Below are positions 1-9,358 of a stretch of DNA of 64,000 bases, piece by piece. The notes under the pieces are model-generated. The model saw nothing but the letters and a program-made list of their open reading frames with translations. It did no database searches and was not told where the DNA came from. Position 1 is the first letter of the stretch. Every line of letters begins with the position of its first letter. The DNA lies in NCBI GenBank assembly GCA_016715105.1, contig JADKBO010000023.1:52050-116049 (forward strand), written 5' to 3'. The stretch is from Saprospiraceae bacterium. GTDB taxonomy: Bacteria > Bacteroidota > Bacteroidia > Chitinophagales > Saprospiraceae. The translations under genes were made by a program, and so were the position numbers.

Positions 1-1
1 A

Positions 2-670
2 CGACCAGACCTTTTGGTGCTGCAGGAATGCGAAAATAAGGATAAATTGAGCAAAATTTTGGAAGTCACCAATGCAAATTGTTGTTACTGGCATGGCAAC
101 AATCCAAACAAAGGAATTGCGGTTTTGGCCTTTAATGGTCTGCAAGTCAAACTTATCAAAAATCACAATCTCGAATTTGAATACATTTTACCTTTGAAAG
201 TTTGCTTTGGTAATATAAAGTTCAATCTTTTTAATATTTGGGCAATGCCTCACTTGACTTCAAATGCTCAAAGTTATGTAGGGCAAATTTGGAATGCCTT
301 GCCGCATTATGAAAAACTATTGAAGTCTCCGAGTATTTTAATTGGTGATTTCAACAGCAATGCCATATGGGATAAAAGTCGTAGAATGGGAAATCACTCC
401 CATGTCGTATCCAAGCTCTTTGAGTATAAAATCCAAAGTCTTTACCATGATTTATACCTAATGGAACATGGTAAAGAAGCTAATCCTACATTCTATTTGT
501 ATAAAAATATCAATAAACCTTACCATATGGATTACTGCTTTGCTAGTAAAAAACTTTTAAATCCAAATACCAGCCTGGAAATAGGCGGCTATGAAATATG
601 GTCAAAATTGAGTGATCACATGCCATTGATCATTGACCATATTGGTCCAGAAATCTCCATAAATCCATAG
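2..670 (+). CDS. Endonuclease/exonuclease/phosphatase family protein, 5' partial
   Basis: The gene enters from before the window: the reading frame is open from base 2 and the first visible residues (RPDLLVLQECE) are the internal DxxxLQE motif of the EEP fold, so the TTG at 14 is not the start. Two further family motifs are visible, GDFNSN near residue 113 of the visible part and SDHMPLI near the C-terminus, which carry the metal ligands and catalytic His of Mg-dependent phosphodiesterases. The family cleaves DNA, RNA or phosphoesters, and the substrate cannot be told from this fragment. No signal peptide can be assessed because the N-terminus is missing. The family call is secure and the function is open. 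Confidence 0.8.
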   Translation, partial: RPDLLVLQECENKDKLSKILEVTNANCCYWHGNNPNKGIAVLAFNGLQVKLIKNHNLEFEYILPLKVCFGNIKFNLFNIWAMPHLTSNAQSYVGQIWNALPHYEKLLKSPSILIGDFNSNAIWDKSRRMGNHSHVVSKLFEYKIQSLYHDLYLMEHGKEANPTFYLYKNINKPYHMDYCFASKKLLNPNTSLEIGGYEIWSKLSDHMPLIIDHIGPEISINP

Positions 671-769
671 GATTAAGTTAATAAATTTAGCTAAATTCAT
701 GGATTACCTATATGAAATAATCAATCAAGTTCCCATTGTATTTTAGCATAAATATAAGCCTTAATCCAC

Positions 770-817
770 CTTAATCACTTAATGGTTTTTTTTTTTGTTC
801 ACCATTAAGTGATTAAG
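770..817. repeat. Perfect 17-bp inverted repeat (hairpin) upstream of the GxxExxY gene
   Basis: The arms cttaatcacttaatggt (770-786) and its exact complement (801-817) enclose a 14-base T-rich loop. The element lies between the EEP gene and the next gene. It could act as a bidirectional terminator or be a copy of an interspersed palindrome. Confidence 0.75.
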
Positions 818-867
818 TTTATTAAGAGGTTGCTTTGAGAATATTAAGGTATGATTTATCTTAACTT

Positions 868-875
868 TAACTTTG
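868..875 (+). promoter_or_regulatory. Candidate -7 box TAACTTTG
   Basis: It matches the Bacteroidota consensus TAnnTTTG and lies 13 bases before the ATG at 889, which predicts a leader of about 9 bases. No convincing -33 TTG is seen at the right distance. Confidence 0.4.
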
Positions 876-888
876 AAAATTCTAACTC

Positions 889-1299
889 ATGCCAACAAAA
901 AAATCTATAACCCAACTCAGTTATGACATCATAAGTTGTGCCATTAAGGTGCACAAAGAACTTGGACCTGGCTTATTAGAAAGTATCTATGAGAAATGTC
1001 TCAAATATGAGTTAGAAAAAAATGGCTATAAGGTTTCTCAACAAATGAGGGTGCCAGTTATCTATGATGGCATTGAAATGGATATGGATTTGAGATTGGA
1101 TTTATTAGTTAATGACTCTATAGTTATAGAAATCAAGGCAATCGAATTTATTTTACCAGTTCACGAAGCCCAACTAATTACTTACATGAAACTTCTGAAA
1201 AAACCTCAGGGTCTTTTAATAAATTTTTTTTCTAAAAGTATAACTAAAGGGATGGAGCCATTTGTAAATGAATTTTTCCGTTTACTTCCCGACCAATAG
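889..1299 (+). CDS. GxxExxY family protein
   Basis: This 136-residue protein carries the family signature G-L-L-E-S-I-Y after the phrase HKELGPG (residues ~22-34), followed by a predicted PD-(D/E)xK-like core: DLRLDLLV...IVIEIKAIE holds the conserved D and ExK. The length is typical. GxxExxY proteins are common in several to many copies in Bacteroidota and other environmental bacteria, and their role is not established; a nuclease-like fold is an inference from the motif. The gene stands alone between a strong hairpin and the convergent regulator gene. Confidence 0.85.
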   Translation: MPTKKSITQLSYDIISCAIKVHKELGPGLLESIYEKCLKYELEKNGYKVSQQMRVPVIYDGIEMDMDLRLDLLVNDSIVIEIKAIEFILPVHEAQLITYMKLLKKPQGLLINFFSKSITKGMEPFVNEFFRLLPDQ

Positions 1300-1367
1300 C
1301 TTAGTAAATATAACCACCTATTATTGAATCTTAAGTTATTCAAACGTCTAAAGAACGAAAAAATAAT

Positions 1368-2135
1368 TTATATTTTAATACCCAATTTCCCAATCATTTC
1401 CACCAATTCATCTTTCCTCCTTCGAGCAACTTCAAGTTTTACACCTGTGGTCAATTCAACGAAAACACCTTCAGATTTTATGAATTTTTTTAGATAATGT
1501 AAATTAATTAAATGGGTATTGTGGATTCTGAAAAAGATGGATTTTGGTAGAATTTCTGCGAAATCTTTGAGCGATTTACTACTCAACAAAGATTTTTGCT
1601 GATCTAGAAAGATATAAGTGTAATTGCCACTTGCCTCCAAATAACAAATATTTTTGAATGGAATTACTTCCAGTCCATTGGCAATAGGTACAACCATTCT
1701 ATCTCGCTCAGGTTGGCTGGTTTGCATCAAGAGAAGCAATGAATCAATTTGGGTTTGTTGACTTATTTTATCCAATTGCTGAATGGCACGACTTACAGCT
1801 AATCTCAACTCTGTGGCGTCAATTGGCTTCAATAAATATGATAAGGCAGAAAGATTGATTGCTTCAATGGCAAATTGATTGTATGCTGTGGTAAAAATCA
1901 AAATAAAATCTCGGTTTTCGCACTTTTCTATCATCTGCAAACCGCTCATACCAGGCATTTCAATGTCTAGAAATACAATAGATGGACGTAATTTTTGAAT
2001 AATTTCTAGCCCAGCCTCACCACTTTCACATTCTGCCACAATGGTCAGTTCCGGACAAAACATTCCTATTTTTTTCACCAGAGCATTTCTGCTGTGATGT
2101 TCATCGTCGACAATGATGCAGTTGATTGATTTCAT
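1368..2135 (-). CDS. LytTR-family response regulator
   Basis: A 255-residue two-domain regulator. The receiver domain (residues ~3-120) has the acidic pocket D10-D11, the phospho-acceptor in FLDIEMPG (D57) and the conserved Lys in LLKPID (~103). A LytTR DNA-binding domain follows (~148-250) with the usual YLEASGNYTYI and FFRIHNTHLINL phrases. Its start overlaps the stop of the upstream histidine kinase gene by four bases (ATGA), so the two are translationally coupled and form a cognate pair. The target genes cannot be deduced. Confidence 0.92.
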   Translation of the reverse strand: MKSINCIIVDDEHHSRNALVKKIGMFCPELTIVAECESGEAGLEIIQKLRPSIVFLDIEMPGMSGLQMIEKCENRDFILIFTTAYNQFAIEAINLSALSYLLKPIDATELRLAVSRAIQQLDKISQQTQIDSLLLLMQTSQPERDRMVVPIANGLEVIPFKNICYLEASGNYTYIFLDQQKSLLSSKSLKDFAEILPKSIFFRIHNTHLINLHYLKKFIKSEGVFVELTTGVKLEVARRRKDELVEMIGKLGIKI

Positions 2136-5047
2136 ACCAGTAATTTTATTTTCACAACAGTGCCTCTACCCTCTCCACTGATAACCTCCAAGGCATTTTT
2201 GACTATTCCTTTATTGAATAAATCCACTCTTTCTTTGATCATTTCCAAACCATAACTTTTATGTTCTGTATTTGCAACATTAGCAAAACCTTTGCCATTG
2301 TCTTCAATGATAAAAACAAGCAAATTATCAGATATCTGAGCGGTTACTGTTAACTTCCCCTCATTCACTCCTTGCAAACCATGTATGATGGCATTCTCTA
2401 CGCAAGGTTGAATGATGAGTGGCGGAATGCGGTAATGGCCATTGAGCACTTCTTCATCTGCTTTGAAAGAGGCTGTAAATCGATCATTGGACCTCAACTG
2501 CTCCAGGTTTACATACCATTGGGTCGTCTGCCAATCCTCATGGAAAGGAACCACTTCATTTTTACTTGATTCCAAAACTGATCTCAACAATCTTGCAAAT
2601 TTATTGAGGTAATCGCTTGCACGAATAATGTCATTATCCAAGATCAGATTGTCGATACCAGACAAACAATTAAAAATAAAATGAGGATTCATTTGGGCAC
2701 GCAAAGCAGCAGTTTTGTACTCATTGATTTTCCATTTTAGCGCAGATTTCTGTTTCATTTTTTCCAATCTCTGAGCTAGGAAAAAAGCTAATAAACCAGC
2801 TCCTAAAGCCAAACAAAAGGCATAAAACATGAAACTATTGTACCAAGCAGGATGAATGGTCCAACTTGATTTTAACCAACGATTTTCCTCAGCATCACCG
2901 CTTACTCTAATAAATAATTCATTAAAACCAGCAGAAATATTGCTCAAAGTTAATGAATGATTTTGTTGCAAATCATGCCAGATCACTTCATTATTTAACT
3001 TGTATTGGAAATGTGGACCGTTCAGATTATTATTTGTCAAAGCTCCAAAATACAAGGTAAGTGCATTCTGCGTATGTTTAAAATTTGCATCATTTGGCCA
3101 AGGAATTCTTCCTTCACTTTGCATCGCATAATCGGCATATAATTGTGGAGTTTCAACAGGAAATTTAACGCTATCTGTGTCGATCCAAAATAAAAGATCT
3201 TTTGTAATTGCATAAAGTCGATTTCCTTTCATGCATATATTTTGGATTTGAGATAGACGCTCATCCACAATGGAAACAATCCTATTTTTCTTTGCATCAA
3301 TGCCATTGATACCTTCAGCAGAGAAAGTCCAAATAATGGCTTGATTATCAACAACAACCGCCTCATTGTGATTACTCAACATGCCACCCTTAGCTGTAAA
3401 TGAATGCATATTTCCTGTTTCAATATTCAACAAGGAAATACCATTGATGGCATCACTGATGATCAAAGTGCTGTCATCATAAGATTCAATATTAGCTATG
3501 TCTTGTGCAAATGGATAGATGTTTAATGGCAGTTTTTGAATTTTCTTATCTTTAATTCTAAAGGAAAAGAGACCTCTATTTGTGGTGCTCCAAACAATAT
3601 TTTGACCTTTATTAGTAAAAACCATGTCAGTTAATGGTAATTCTTCAATCGGTGAAATCACCAAAGGGATGAAAATTTGCTGCTTTTTATCCCATTGATA
3701 AATGCCTTTATTCCTTATTCTTAAAAATGTACCGAATTCATTTGAAATAACATTTCGAGGTAACATGCCCTCGCCAATTTGAATTTTTCGAGCTTCATTA
3801 ATTCCTTTCTCAACTTGCCAAACCTCGCTATCAGATATGATCCATCCATTCCCTTCATAATCGTTGGCTGTATATCGCAACTCTTTTATATTTTTGGAAT
3901 CCTGGAGTGGTACGACCAATCTGCTACCATTATTATCAATTAGATACATTTTGTGAGAGGTATAATCACTGATCACGACACCTGGTCCCAAAGGGTTGCC
4001 TTGAACAGTAGCAAATGGACCATTTTTCTTAGGAAGGTTTAGCTCTTGATTTAAATTGATATTTTGAGGGGTTAATAGGAGTAATCCAGTGCTAGTAGAT
4101 ATCCAATAATTACCTTTTGAATAACTAACACCTTGCACAATTCTGTTGGATTCGGGTGCTTCTTCATAAATGGTTTCGAAAATCTCCTTGTCACTATTGA
4201 ATAAATACACCCGTGTCTCACTGGTACATACGAATTGATCATGACTTATCCTCTTGAGAGACCTGATTGGATCATATTTGAAAGTGGCATGTGGTGTATT
4301 GATTTGCTTAAATGTCCCTTCTTCCAAATCATACATTAACAGACCATTATTGTAGGTTGTGATAAAGACCTTTTTGCGAAGGCCATCAATGTCAATCACT
4401 TGAGGAGAGATACTAGTTTTGAGAATATTGTTATTTAATGGTTTTGTTTCATGGGTTCTAAGGTTGTAGATAAATAATTTAGAATCCATAGAAACGATCA
4501 TCGTAACGCTATCTGTCCTTACAAACGAAACACTGGGATCATTAAAAGCATGTAATTTTAAATACGTAATTTTGTTTGATCTTACATCCAAAACAAACAT
4601 TCTTCGGCTGGTTGCCAAGACAAATTCATTTGATCTCCAATGCATGAAATTATTTAAAAATTCATTTTCAGACAGGCCTAAATCCTTGGTATTGATTTGG
4701 TCAAATCCATTTACATCTTTGCGAAATTTACATAAGCCATGGGAGTGCAAAAACCAAAGATCCTTATTTGGAGTCTCTATCATTTTGATGATAAAATTTG
4801 AACCAATAGAATAGGTATCATTGGGATCTACAGTATAGGCAGAAAAATGATTGCCATCCCATCTATTGAGACCATAATGAGCCTGGATCCATAAAAACCC
4901 GGAGCTATCGGTTTGAGTATTAATGATGCGATTGGAACTTAGTCCCTGCTCAGCACGAAATTGCCTTATCTGAAACTTTTGCGCAGATAAATAGCTTGAG
5001 CCAACTAAAGCCATTGCTAAAACAAAGATGATTTTGCTTGCATTCAC
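2132..5047 (-). CDS. LytS-type sensor histidine kinase with two-component propeller sensor
   Basis: A 971-residue membrane sensor. It begins at GTG with a signal peptide ending near LSAQ. The periplasmic part holds propeller repeats (for example SSGFLWIQAHYGLNRWDG and TPNKDLWFLHSHGLCKF) over residues ~25-630, then a Y_Y_Y-like beta domain, one transmembrane helix near 740-765, and a His_kinase domain with the phospho-acceptor in RAQMNPHFIFN (~787) and an HATPase domain (ENAIIHG, DNGKGF, GRGT). This resembles the hybrid-like glycan sensors of Bacteroidota but lacks fused receiver and AraC domains; the LytTR regulator downstream takes that role. The ligand is unknown. An ATG four bases into the gene is in another frame, so GTG is the start. 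Confidence 0.9.
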   Translation of the reverse strand: MNASKIIFVLAMALVGSSYLSAQKFQIRQFRAEQGLSSNRIINTQTDSSGFLWIQAHYGLNRWDGNHFSAYTVDPNDTYSIGSNFIIKMIETPNKDLWFLHSHGLCKFRKDVNGFDQINTKDLGLSENEFLNNFMHWRSNEFVLATSRRMFVLDVRSNKITYLKLHAFNDPSVSFVRTDSVTMIVSMDSKLFIYNLRTHETKPLNNNILKTSISPQVIDIDGLRKKVFITTYNNGLLMYDLEEGTFKQINTPHATFKYDPIRSLKRISHDQFVCTSETRVYLFNSDKEIFETIYEEAPESNRIVQGVSYSKGNYWISTSTGLLLLTPQNINLNQELNLPKKNGPFATVQGNPLGPGVVISDYTSHKMYLIDNNGSRLVVPLQDSKNIKELRYTANDYEGNGWIISDSEVWQVEKGINEARKIQIGEGMLPRNVISNEFGTFLRIRNKGIYQWDKKQQIFIPLVISPIEELPLTDMVFTNKGQNIVWSTTNRGLFSFRIKDKKIQKLPLNIYPFAQDIANIESYDDSTLIISDAINGISLLNIETGNMHSFTAKGGMLSNHNEAVVVDNQAIIWTFSAEGINGIDAKKNRIVSIVDERLSQIQNICMKGNRLYAITKDLLFWIDTDSVKFPVETPQLYADYAMQSEGRIPWPNDANFKHTQNALTLYFGALTNNNLNGPHFQYKLNNEVIWHDLQQNHSLTLSNISAGFNELFIRVSGDAEENRWLKSSWTIHPAWYNSFMFYAFCLALGAGLLAFFLAQRLEKMKQKSALKWKINEYKTAALRAQMNPHFIFNCLSGIDNLILDNDIIRASDYLNKFARLLRSVLESSKNEVVPFHEDWQTTQWYVNLEQLRSNDRFTASFKADEEVLNGHYRIPPLIIQPCVENAIIHGLQGVNEGKLTVTAQISDNLLVFIIEDNGKGFANVANTEHKSYGLEMIKERVDLFNKGIVKNALEVISGEGRGTVVKIKLLV

Positions 5048-5300
5048 TCTGTAAAGTTAATCAAGGAAAGCGAGTAGTAAAACATGCCTTTTTTATAATT
5101 GAGTGATATTGACCGTCGAATAATTGAAACCCACCATTTATAATTAATAGCTGACCGAATAAATTTTAAAAAAAATCTAACTCTCCTTGTGAACATGCTT
5201 GGAGCGAGTGAAACATGGGTTTTCATACTCCAAACCAAAATTACCACCAAATAGGTGAAGTCGACCACTGAACCCTGTTTTTCAACCATCAAAACAATGA

Positions 5301-5333
5301 TTGAAAAAGAGCTCGTCAGCTAGACTAATTTTG
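5301..5333 (+). promoter_or_regulatory. Candidate promoter: TTG, 22 bases, TAATTTTG
   Basis: The -33-like TTG is at 5301-5303 and the -7 box TAATTTTG at 5326-5333. Together they match the Bacteroidota promoter pattern and predict a start about 15 bases before the ATG at 5353. Confidence 0.5.
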
Positions 5334-5352
5334 GAAAATAAAATTCAGAAAA

Positions 5353-5785
5353 ATGATAAGGTTTAATTTTAGTTTGGTTTTGATCTTTATGATCATGGGG
5401 TGCGGAACGCCTGGCGAAGAAATTGAAGATGATAAAAACGATACATTTAATCAAGAGCTATTGGGATATTGGACCTTGGCAGAAGGTACAAGTTTCGCAA
5501 TTAATGATAAAGGTGTGCAGATAACAACAGCCACATTAAAACCAAATACATTTGCACATGAATTCTTTGCAAATGGGACAACAATTGGCTATGATCTCAC
5601 AGGTCATTTACCTAAAGAAGAATATAAATGGGAGCTCAAAGTCACCCAAAATGATAAAAGAGATTGAGGAAGGAACTTTGTCTTTTGGAACGAAAATACA
5701 AAACAACAAGCAGGAGAACTTTTTTTTGATTGACAACGGACGTCTTACTTATGACATCGAACCAGCCTTCATAAATTCTCGTTAA
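5353..5785 (+). CDS. Small lipoprotein, lipocalin-like, split by a frameshift
   Basis: The first frame (5353-5667) starts with a lipoprotein signal peptide, lipobox IMGCG, and a segment (LLGYWTLAEG...) resembling the opening strand of lipocalin-like domains. It ends early after VTQNDKRD. The +1 frame continues directly (EEGTLSFGTKIQNNKQ...LTYDIEPAF) to a stop at 5785. Joining them by removing one base near 5655-5665 gives about 143 residues, a normal size for such lipoproteins. The function is unknown; an outer-membrane-anchored beta-barrel-like domain is the inference. The break may be real or a base-call error. Confidence 0.55.
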
Positions 5786-5887
5786 CAGGAAAATCTAGAA
5801 TGTACCTTAAAACAAAAAAATATGAAGCTTCCCCGTACAAGAGAATTGGGTCAACTTTAGTATTTGAAAAAAGATAAAACGAAAGCA

Positions 5888-6520
5888 ATGGAAAGCAGAA
5901 GAAATGCACTTAAAACTTTAGCCCTTGGTGGTCTATTCATCAATGGCATGGGTGGATTATTGGCAAATGATCAAAAATCCACAATATCAGATAATTGGGG
6001 AGGAATTTCACCCTTCCACCATCCTGCATTACCTCCGCTGGAAGCAGGTGAAGATGGTATGGCCATCAGAACCTTGGTAAAATCTAGCCAAACCAACAAT
6101 CAAATCTCTTGTGTAGAATGTGCAGTCGGTCCACGAAAAATGGGTCCAGCACCACATACTCACGAAGCATTGGATGAAATGATGGTTGTCTTAGAAGGAA
6201 CAGCTTCTGTTTTGGTCGGTGATCAGGTTTATCACATCGAAGCTGGTGGTTGGCACATGCGTCCTCGAAAAATGGTCCACACCTTTTGGAATGGCTCTGA
6301 TAAACCGTTGAGATTTATTGACTTCTATCCCAATCAAGATTTTGACCTTTATCTCGAGGAAATCTTTCATGACATTGGGCCTAGAGTTAAAAAGGGATTG
6401 ATCAAATACAGCGATCCAGAGGTAGCAGAAAGAATGAAATTCCTTCATTCAAAGTATGGAATGGTCTCATTCCGGGATCAAAAACAAGCCATCATTGACA
6501 AGTACAATCTCATCGATTAA
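5888..6520 (+). CDS. Cupin domain protein with Tat-like signal
   Basis: About 210 residues from the ATG at 5888; the in-frame TTG at 5864 is less likely. The N-terminus ESRRNALKTLALGGLFINGMGG has twin arginines before a hydrophobic stretch, as in Tat export signals. A single cupin domain follows: motif 1 is PAPHTHEALDEMMVVLEG (metal-binding HxH and E), motif 2 is GGWHMRPRKMVHTFWN (final His). The reaction is not identifiable; relatives include small-molecule-binding and dioxygenase-like cupins. It lies between two frameshifted genes but is itself intact. Confidence 0.85.
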   Translation: MESRRNALKTLALGGLFINGMGGLLANDQKSTISDNWGGISPFHHPALPPLEAGEDGMAIRTLVKSSQTNNQISCVECAVGPRKMGPAPHTHEALDEMMVVLEGTASVLVGDQVYHIEAGGWHMRPRKMVHTFWNGSDKPLRFIDFYPNQDFDLYLEEIFHDIGPRVKKGLIKYSDPEVAERMKFLHSKYGMVSFRDQKQAIIDKYNLID

Positions 6521-6539
6521 TCATCAACTAGTCTATTTC

Positions 6540-7116
6540 ATGAGCTATTCAAACAAGATAAAATGGTTTATAATTGGCATTTTTTTATCTGCTATCGGTA
6601 TAAGGTATGCTTATTATGAATTTACAAAGTATGATGACAAGTCTGATAGACCTTGGGCCTATGCAAATACTTCTGGTCATCAATTGACTGGAGTTTGGAA
6701 GGGGAATGTCACTGATCCAGATGGAATTATGCATGATGTAGAATTGGAAATAATCAATCCATTTGATGAAGAAAAAGAGAAAAAAACGAGTTTTCAGCAA
6801 ACGCATCAAACGAGATCGATCTGATAAGTCCTTTTTTGAAGGAACGTCTACCATCAAATGGAAGGGCAAGATCAAAGATTATGAAGTTTGGGGCGGCCTC
6901 AGTGACCCAAATGAGACAGATTTACATTTCCAATGGCGGCCTCTTGATGATGAACATCCACCTGGTTTTAATCTCAATTTAGCGAAAGGAAGTTGGGAGG
7001 GGGATCAATTAAAATTGTCGATTGAGTTTTCGTTTTTTACTGAAGAAGGTTTTAGTCGCTATGAGAGTGATAATCCGAAACACAATCAATTGGGAAGTTT
7101 GGTGATGAAGAAATGA
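6540..7116 (+). CDS. Membrane-anchored hypothetical protein, split by a frameshift at an A7 run
   Basis: The gene starts at ATG 6540 with one N-terminal transmembrane helix (WFIIGIFLSAIGIRYAYY). The first frame ends at 6824, while the +1 frame carries on from the poly-A run at 6780-6786 (gagaaaaaaacgag) to a stop at 7116. The joined product is about 191 residues and reads coherently: TGVWKGNVTDPDG, a charged linker, then STIKWKGKIKDYEVWGG. One extra A in the homopolymer accounts for the break. I do not recognise a family. Confidence 0.5.
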
Positions 7117-7272
7117 GACGATGTATGTTTATTCGTTTATGTGTTTATTCGTTTATGCGTTCTACATTTATATCAAGGTGCTCAGAATCATAACTGAAAA
7201 CTGACCCCTGACAACTGATCACTACCATTTAATGTGCAACGAAAAATTTAAGTGGCACGTCTAGTTGAGAAA

Positions 7273-8362
7273 ATGATTAAAATGTTGAATGTCAATTTCT
7301 CAAAACACTTAATAGTATCAATTCTTGCAGTAATTTTTTGTTTTCCGGCACATAGCTTTGGGCAGACTTTAGAAAATAAAATAGATCAATTGTTGGCAGA
7401 AAAATTTGGAAAAGAAACTCCTGGAGGTGTGTTTTTAGTCTCAAGAAAGGGCGAAACGCTGTATGAAAAAGCATTCGGGCTTGCCAATATGGAATTGGAC
7501 GTGGAGATGACGACCAAAAATGTCTTTGAAATTGGATCGATGACCAAACAGTTTACTGCGATATCCATTTTGATGTTGGTTGAATCTGGGAAAATTCACT
7601 TGGAAGATGAAATCACCAAATTTATTCCTGACTATCCAACACATGGCAATAAAATCACTATCCATCACTTGTTGACTCACACATCTGGCATCAAAAAACT
7701 TCACAAGCATGAAAACGCTCAACGACATAGCTGAGCAAGACCTTACACCAATTGCTTTGATAGACTTTTTCAAAAACGAACCAATGGATTTTTTACCTGG
7801 GGAAAAGTTTCAATACAACAATTCGGGATATGTTATTTTGGGGTACATTGTTGAGCAAATCTCGGGTAAAAGCTATGGTGATTTTGTTCAGGAATACATC
7901 TTTGACAAACTAGAAATGAAAGCATCTTTATATGCCAATCACCATCAAATTATCAAAGAGAGAGCTTATGGCTACCAACAAAAGGAAGATTATGTCCAGA
8001 AAAGGTACATCAGTTATTCCCTTCCCTACGCATCTGGTTCTTTGATGTCAACGGTTGGTGATCTTTTAATTTGGCAGGAAGCATTGAAAAATAATACATT
8101 GATCAGTCCAGAAACCACTCAAAAAGCATTTACAAATTATACTTTAAACAATGGTGAACCAATCAATTACGGTTACGGATGGCACATAGTTTCCAATAAT
8201 GACATAAAGAGCTACGAGCATGGTGGCTCTATTTTTGGATTTAAATCAATGGCAGTTTATTTACCTGAATTCGACGTTTATGTGGTTGGTTTGACAAACT
8301 GTGATTGTAATTCTCCAACTAAGATTGTGAAACAAATTGCAGAAATGACCTTACAACCTTAA
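7273..8362 (+). CDS. Serine hydrolase, class C beta-lactamase/PBP-like, split by a frameshift
   Basis: A secreted protein with a signal peptide (SKHLIVSILAVIFCFPAHSFGQ) and the three motifs of the beta-lactamase/transpeptidase fold: SxxK in EIGSMTKQFTA, YxN in FQYNNSGYVILG, and HGG in YEHGGSIFGFKS. The first two thirds are in two frames: the N-terminal frame derails after HTSGIKKLH (stop 7734), and the +1 frame gives the expected NFTSMKTLNDIAEQ. Removing one A from the A6 run at 7693-7698 yields a continuous ~362-residue protein of normal length. Substrate unknown; such proteins are often peptidases or esterases. Possible starts are the ATGs at 7273 and 7282; a GTG lies at 7252. Confidence 0.75.
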
Positions 8363-8457
8363 GCATTAAAGTAGTTTTTTAAAAAAAAATAAAAATAAAT
8401 CCTGAAAATGGGTTATCCTTTTTTGAATAGACATACTAAAATTCAAAATCAAATAAA

Positions 8458-8922
8458 ATGAAGTATTTACTATTCTCTGTTTTCTTTTTTATTGGTAGCA
8501 TCACTCTTTCTGCTCAGCAAGATTTAGTTTGGGATGCTTACAACATTGGGTTCACCTTGGCTGATGATTTTGTTGAGACTAACAATAGCGACGAGGAATT
8601 TTCTGCTGATGGCGACGGTATGTCTATTTCTATTGTTCCTTTTAGCAATGATGAGATCGATGAAACAGACATTACCGCTTTTACCATCTCTATTTTTGCA
8701 GAAATGGATATTACTCGGACAGATGATATCAGCATGATCGAACTCAATGGATTTTTGGGAGGTTATGCTGAAGGATCCTCTGATGGTGCAAGGTTGTTTG
8801 TCATGGGTTTGATTGATCCCAATTCCGCGACAAATTTCTTTGTAATTATTACTTTTCATGATGATGATCAAAATGCGGTAGATGAAGCAATAAACATCTG
8901 CCAGAGCATTCATAAATCTTAA
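8458..8922 (+). CDS. Secreted hypothetical protein
   Basis: A 154-residue protein with a clear signal peptide (KYLLFSVFFFIGSITLSAQ) and a small acidic domain rich in Asp and Ile. It has no cysteines in the N-terminal part that would make it a lipoprotein. The gene is intact and separate from its neighbours. I do not recognise the family. Confidence 0.65.
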   Translation: MKYLLFSVFFFIGSITLSAQQDLVWDAYNIGFTLADDFVETNNSDEEFSADGDGMSISIVPFSNDEIDETDITAFTISIFAEMDITRTDDISMIELNGFLGGYAEGSSDGARLFVMGLIDPNSATNFFVIITFHDDDQNAVDEAINICQSIHKS

Positions 8923-8934
8923 ACCAAACTACCA

Positions 8935-9185
8935 CAACTCGGCCATTTACAGATTTGTGCAATATTGCTGATCACTGTTGCCCATATTTGGGCCGAGTTG
9001 ACCTTTCACATGGTGCATTTCAAATCTACCTTTAATAACACCCCAGAGGGGTTAAATATTAATAACCACGGATGAAGTCCATGGTAAAAGTGAAAAGCGA
9101 ATATGATTTTGGCGGGATTTTTGGCCAAAGTTCCAAAATCATGACAAAATCACAACGACCAAATTAAGAAGTCGTGAAATGCACC
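8935..9185. repeat. Nested inverted-repeat, MITE-like non-coding element
   Basis: In this gene-free stretch (8923-9329) several perfect or near-perfect inverted repeats are stacked: caactcggcc at 8935-8944 with its complement at 8991-9000; cccc-aga-gggg at 9041-9051; accacgga/tccatggt at 9065-9072 and 9078-9085 (one G-U pair); atgattttgg at 9103-9112 with 9133-9142; and an outer 11-bp pair, GGTGCATTTCA at 9012-9022 with its exact complement at 9175-9185. The outer pair encloses 174 bases like terminal repeats of a miniature element. No coding frame is visible inside. Confidence 0.6.
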
Positions 9186-9329
9186 TCCTTTGCAATCTAT
9201 TAAGTAAAGCTCAGATATATTCAATTTTTATCAAATGCGAATAACTGATGATTTAATTCCTTTTACACAATTTGTCATTCACTTTACAATAATTTACAAG
9301 CATTCCAAGCTCAAAAGGAAGTGGCCGTA

Positions 9330-9337
9330 TAACTTTG
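9330..9337 (+). promoter_or_regulatory. Candidate -7 box TAACTTTG
   Basis: It matches TAnnTTTG and predicts transcription from about 9342. The alternative TTG start of the downstream gene (9335) falls inside it, which favours the ATG at 9359. Confidence 0.4.
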
Positions 9338-9358
9338 AAATTGAATAAAATATGGCTA

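Noticed and set aside
5044..5292. An open frame of 82 codons upstream of the histidine kinase gene on the minus strand.
   Set aside because: No family resemblance, and it overlaps the kinase start by a few bases only; the sequence lies in the spacer to the divergent lipoprotein gene.
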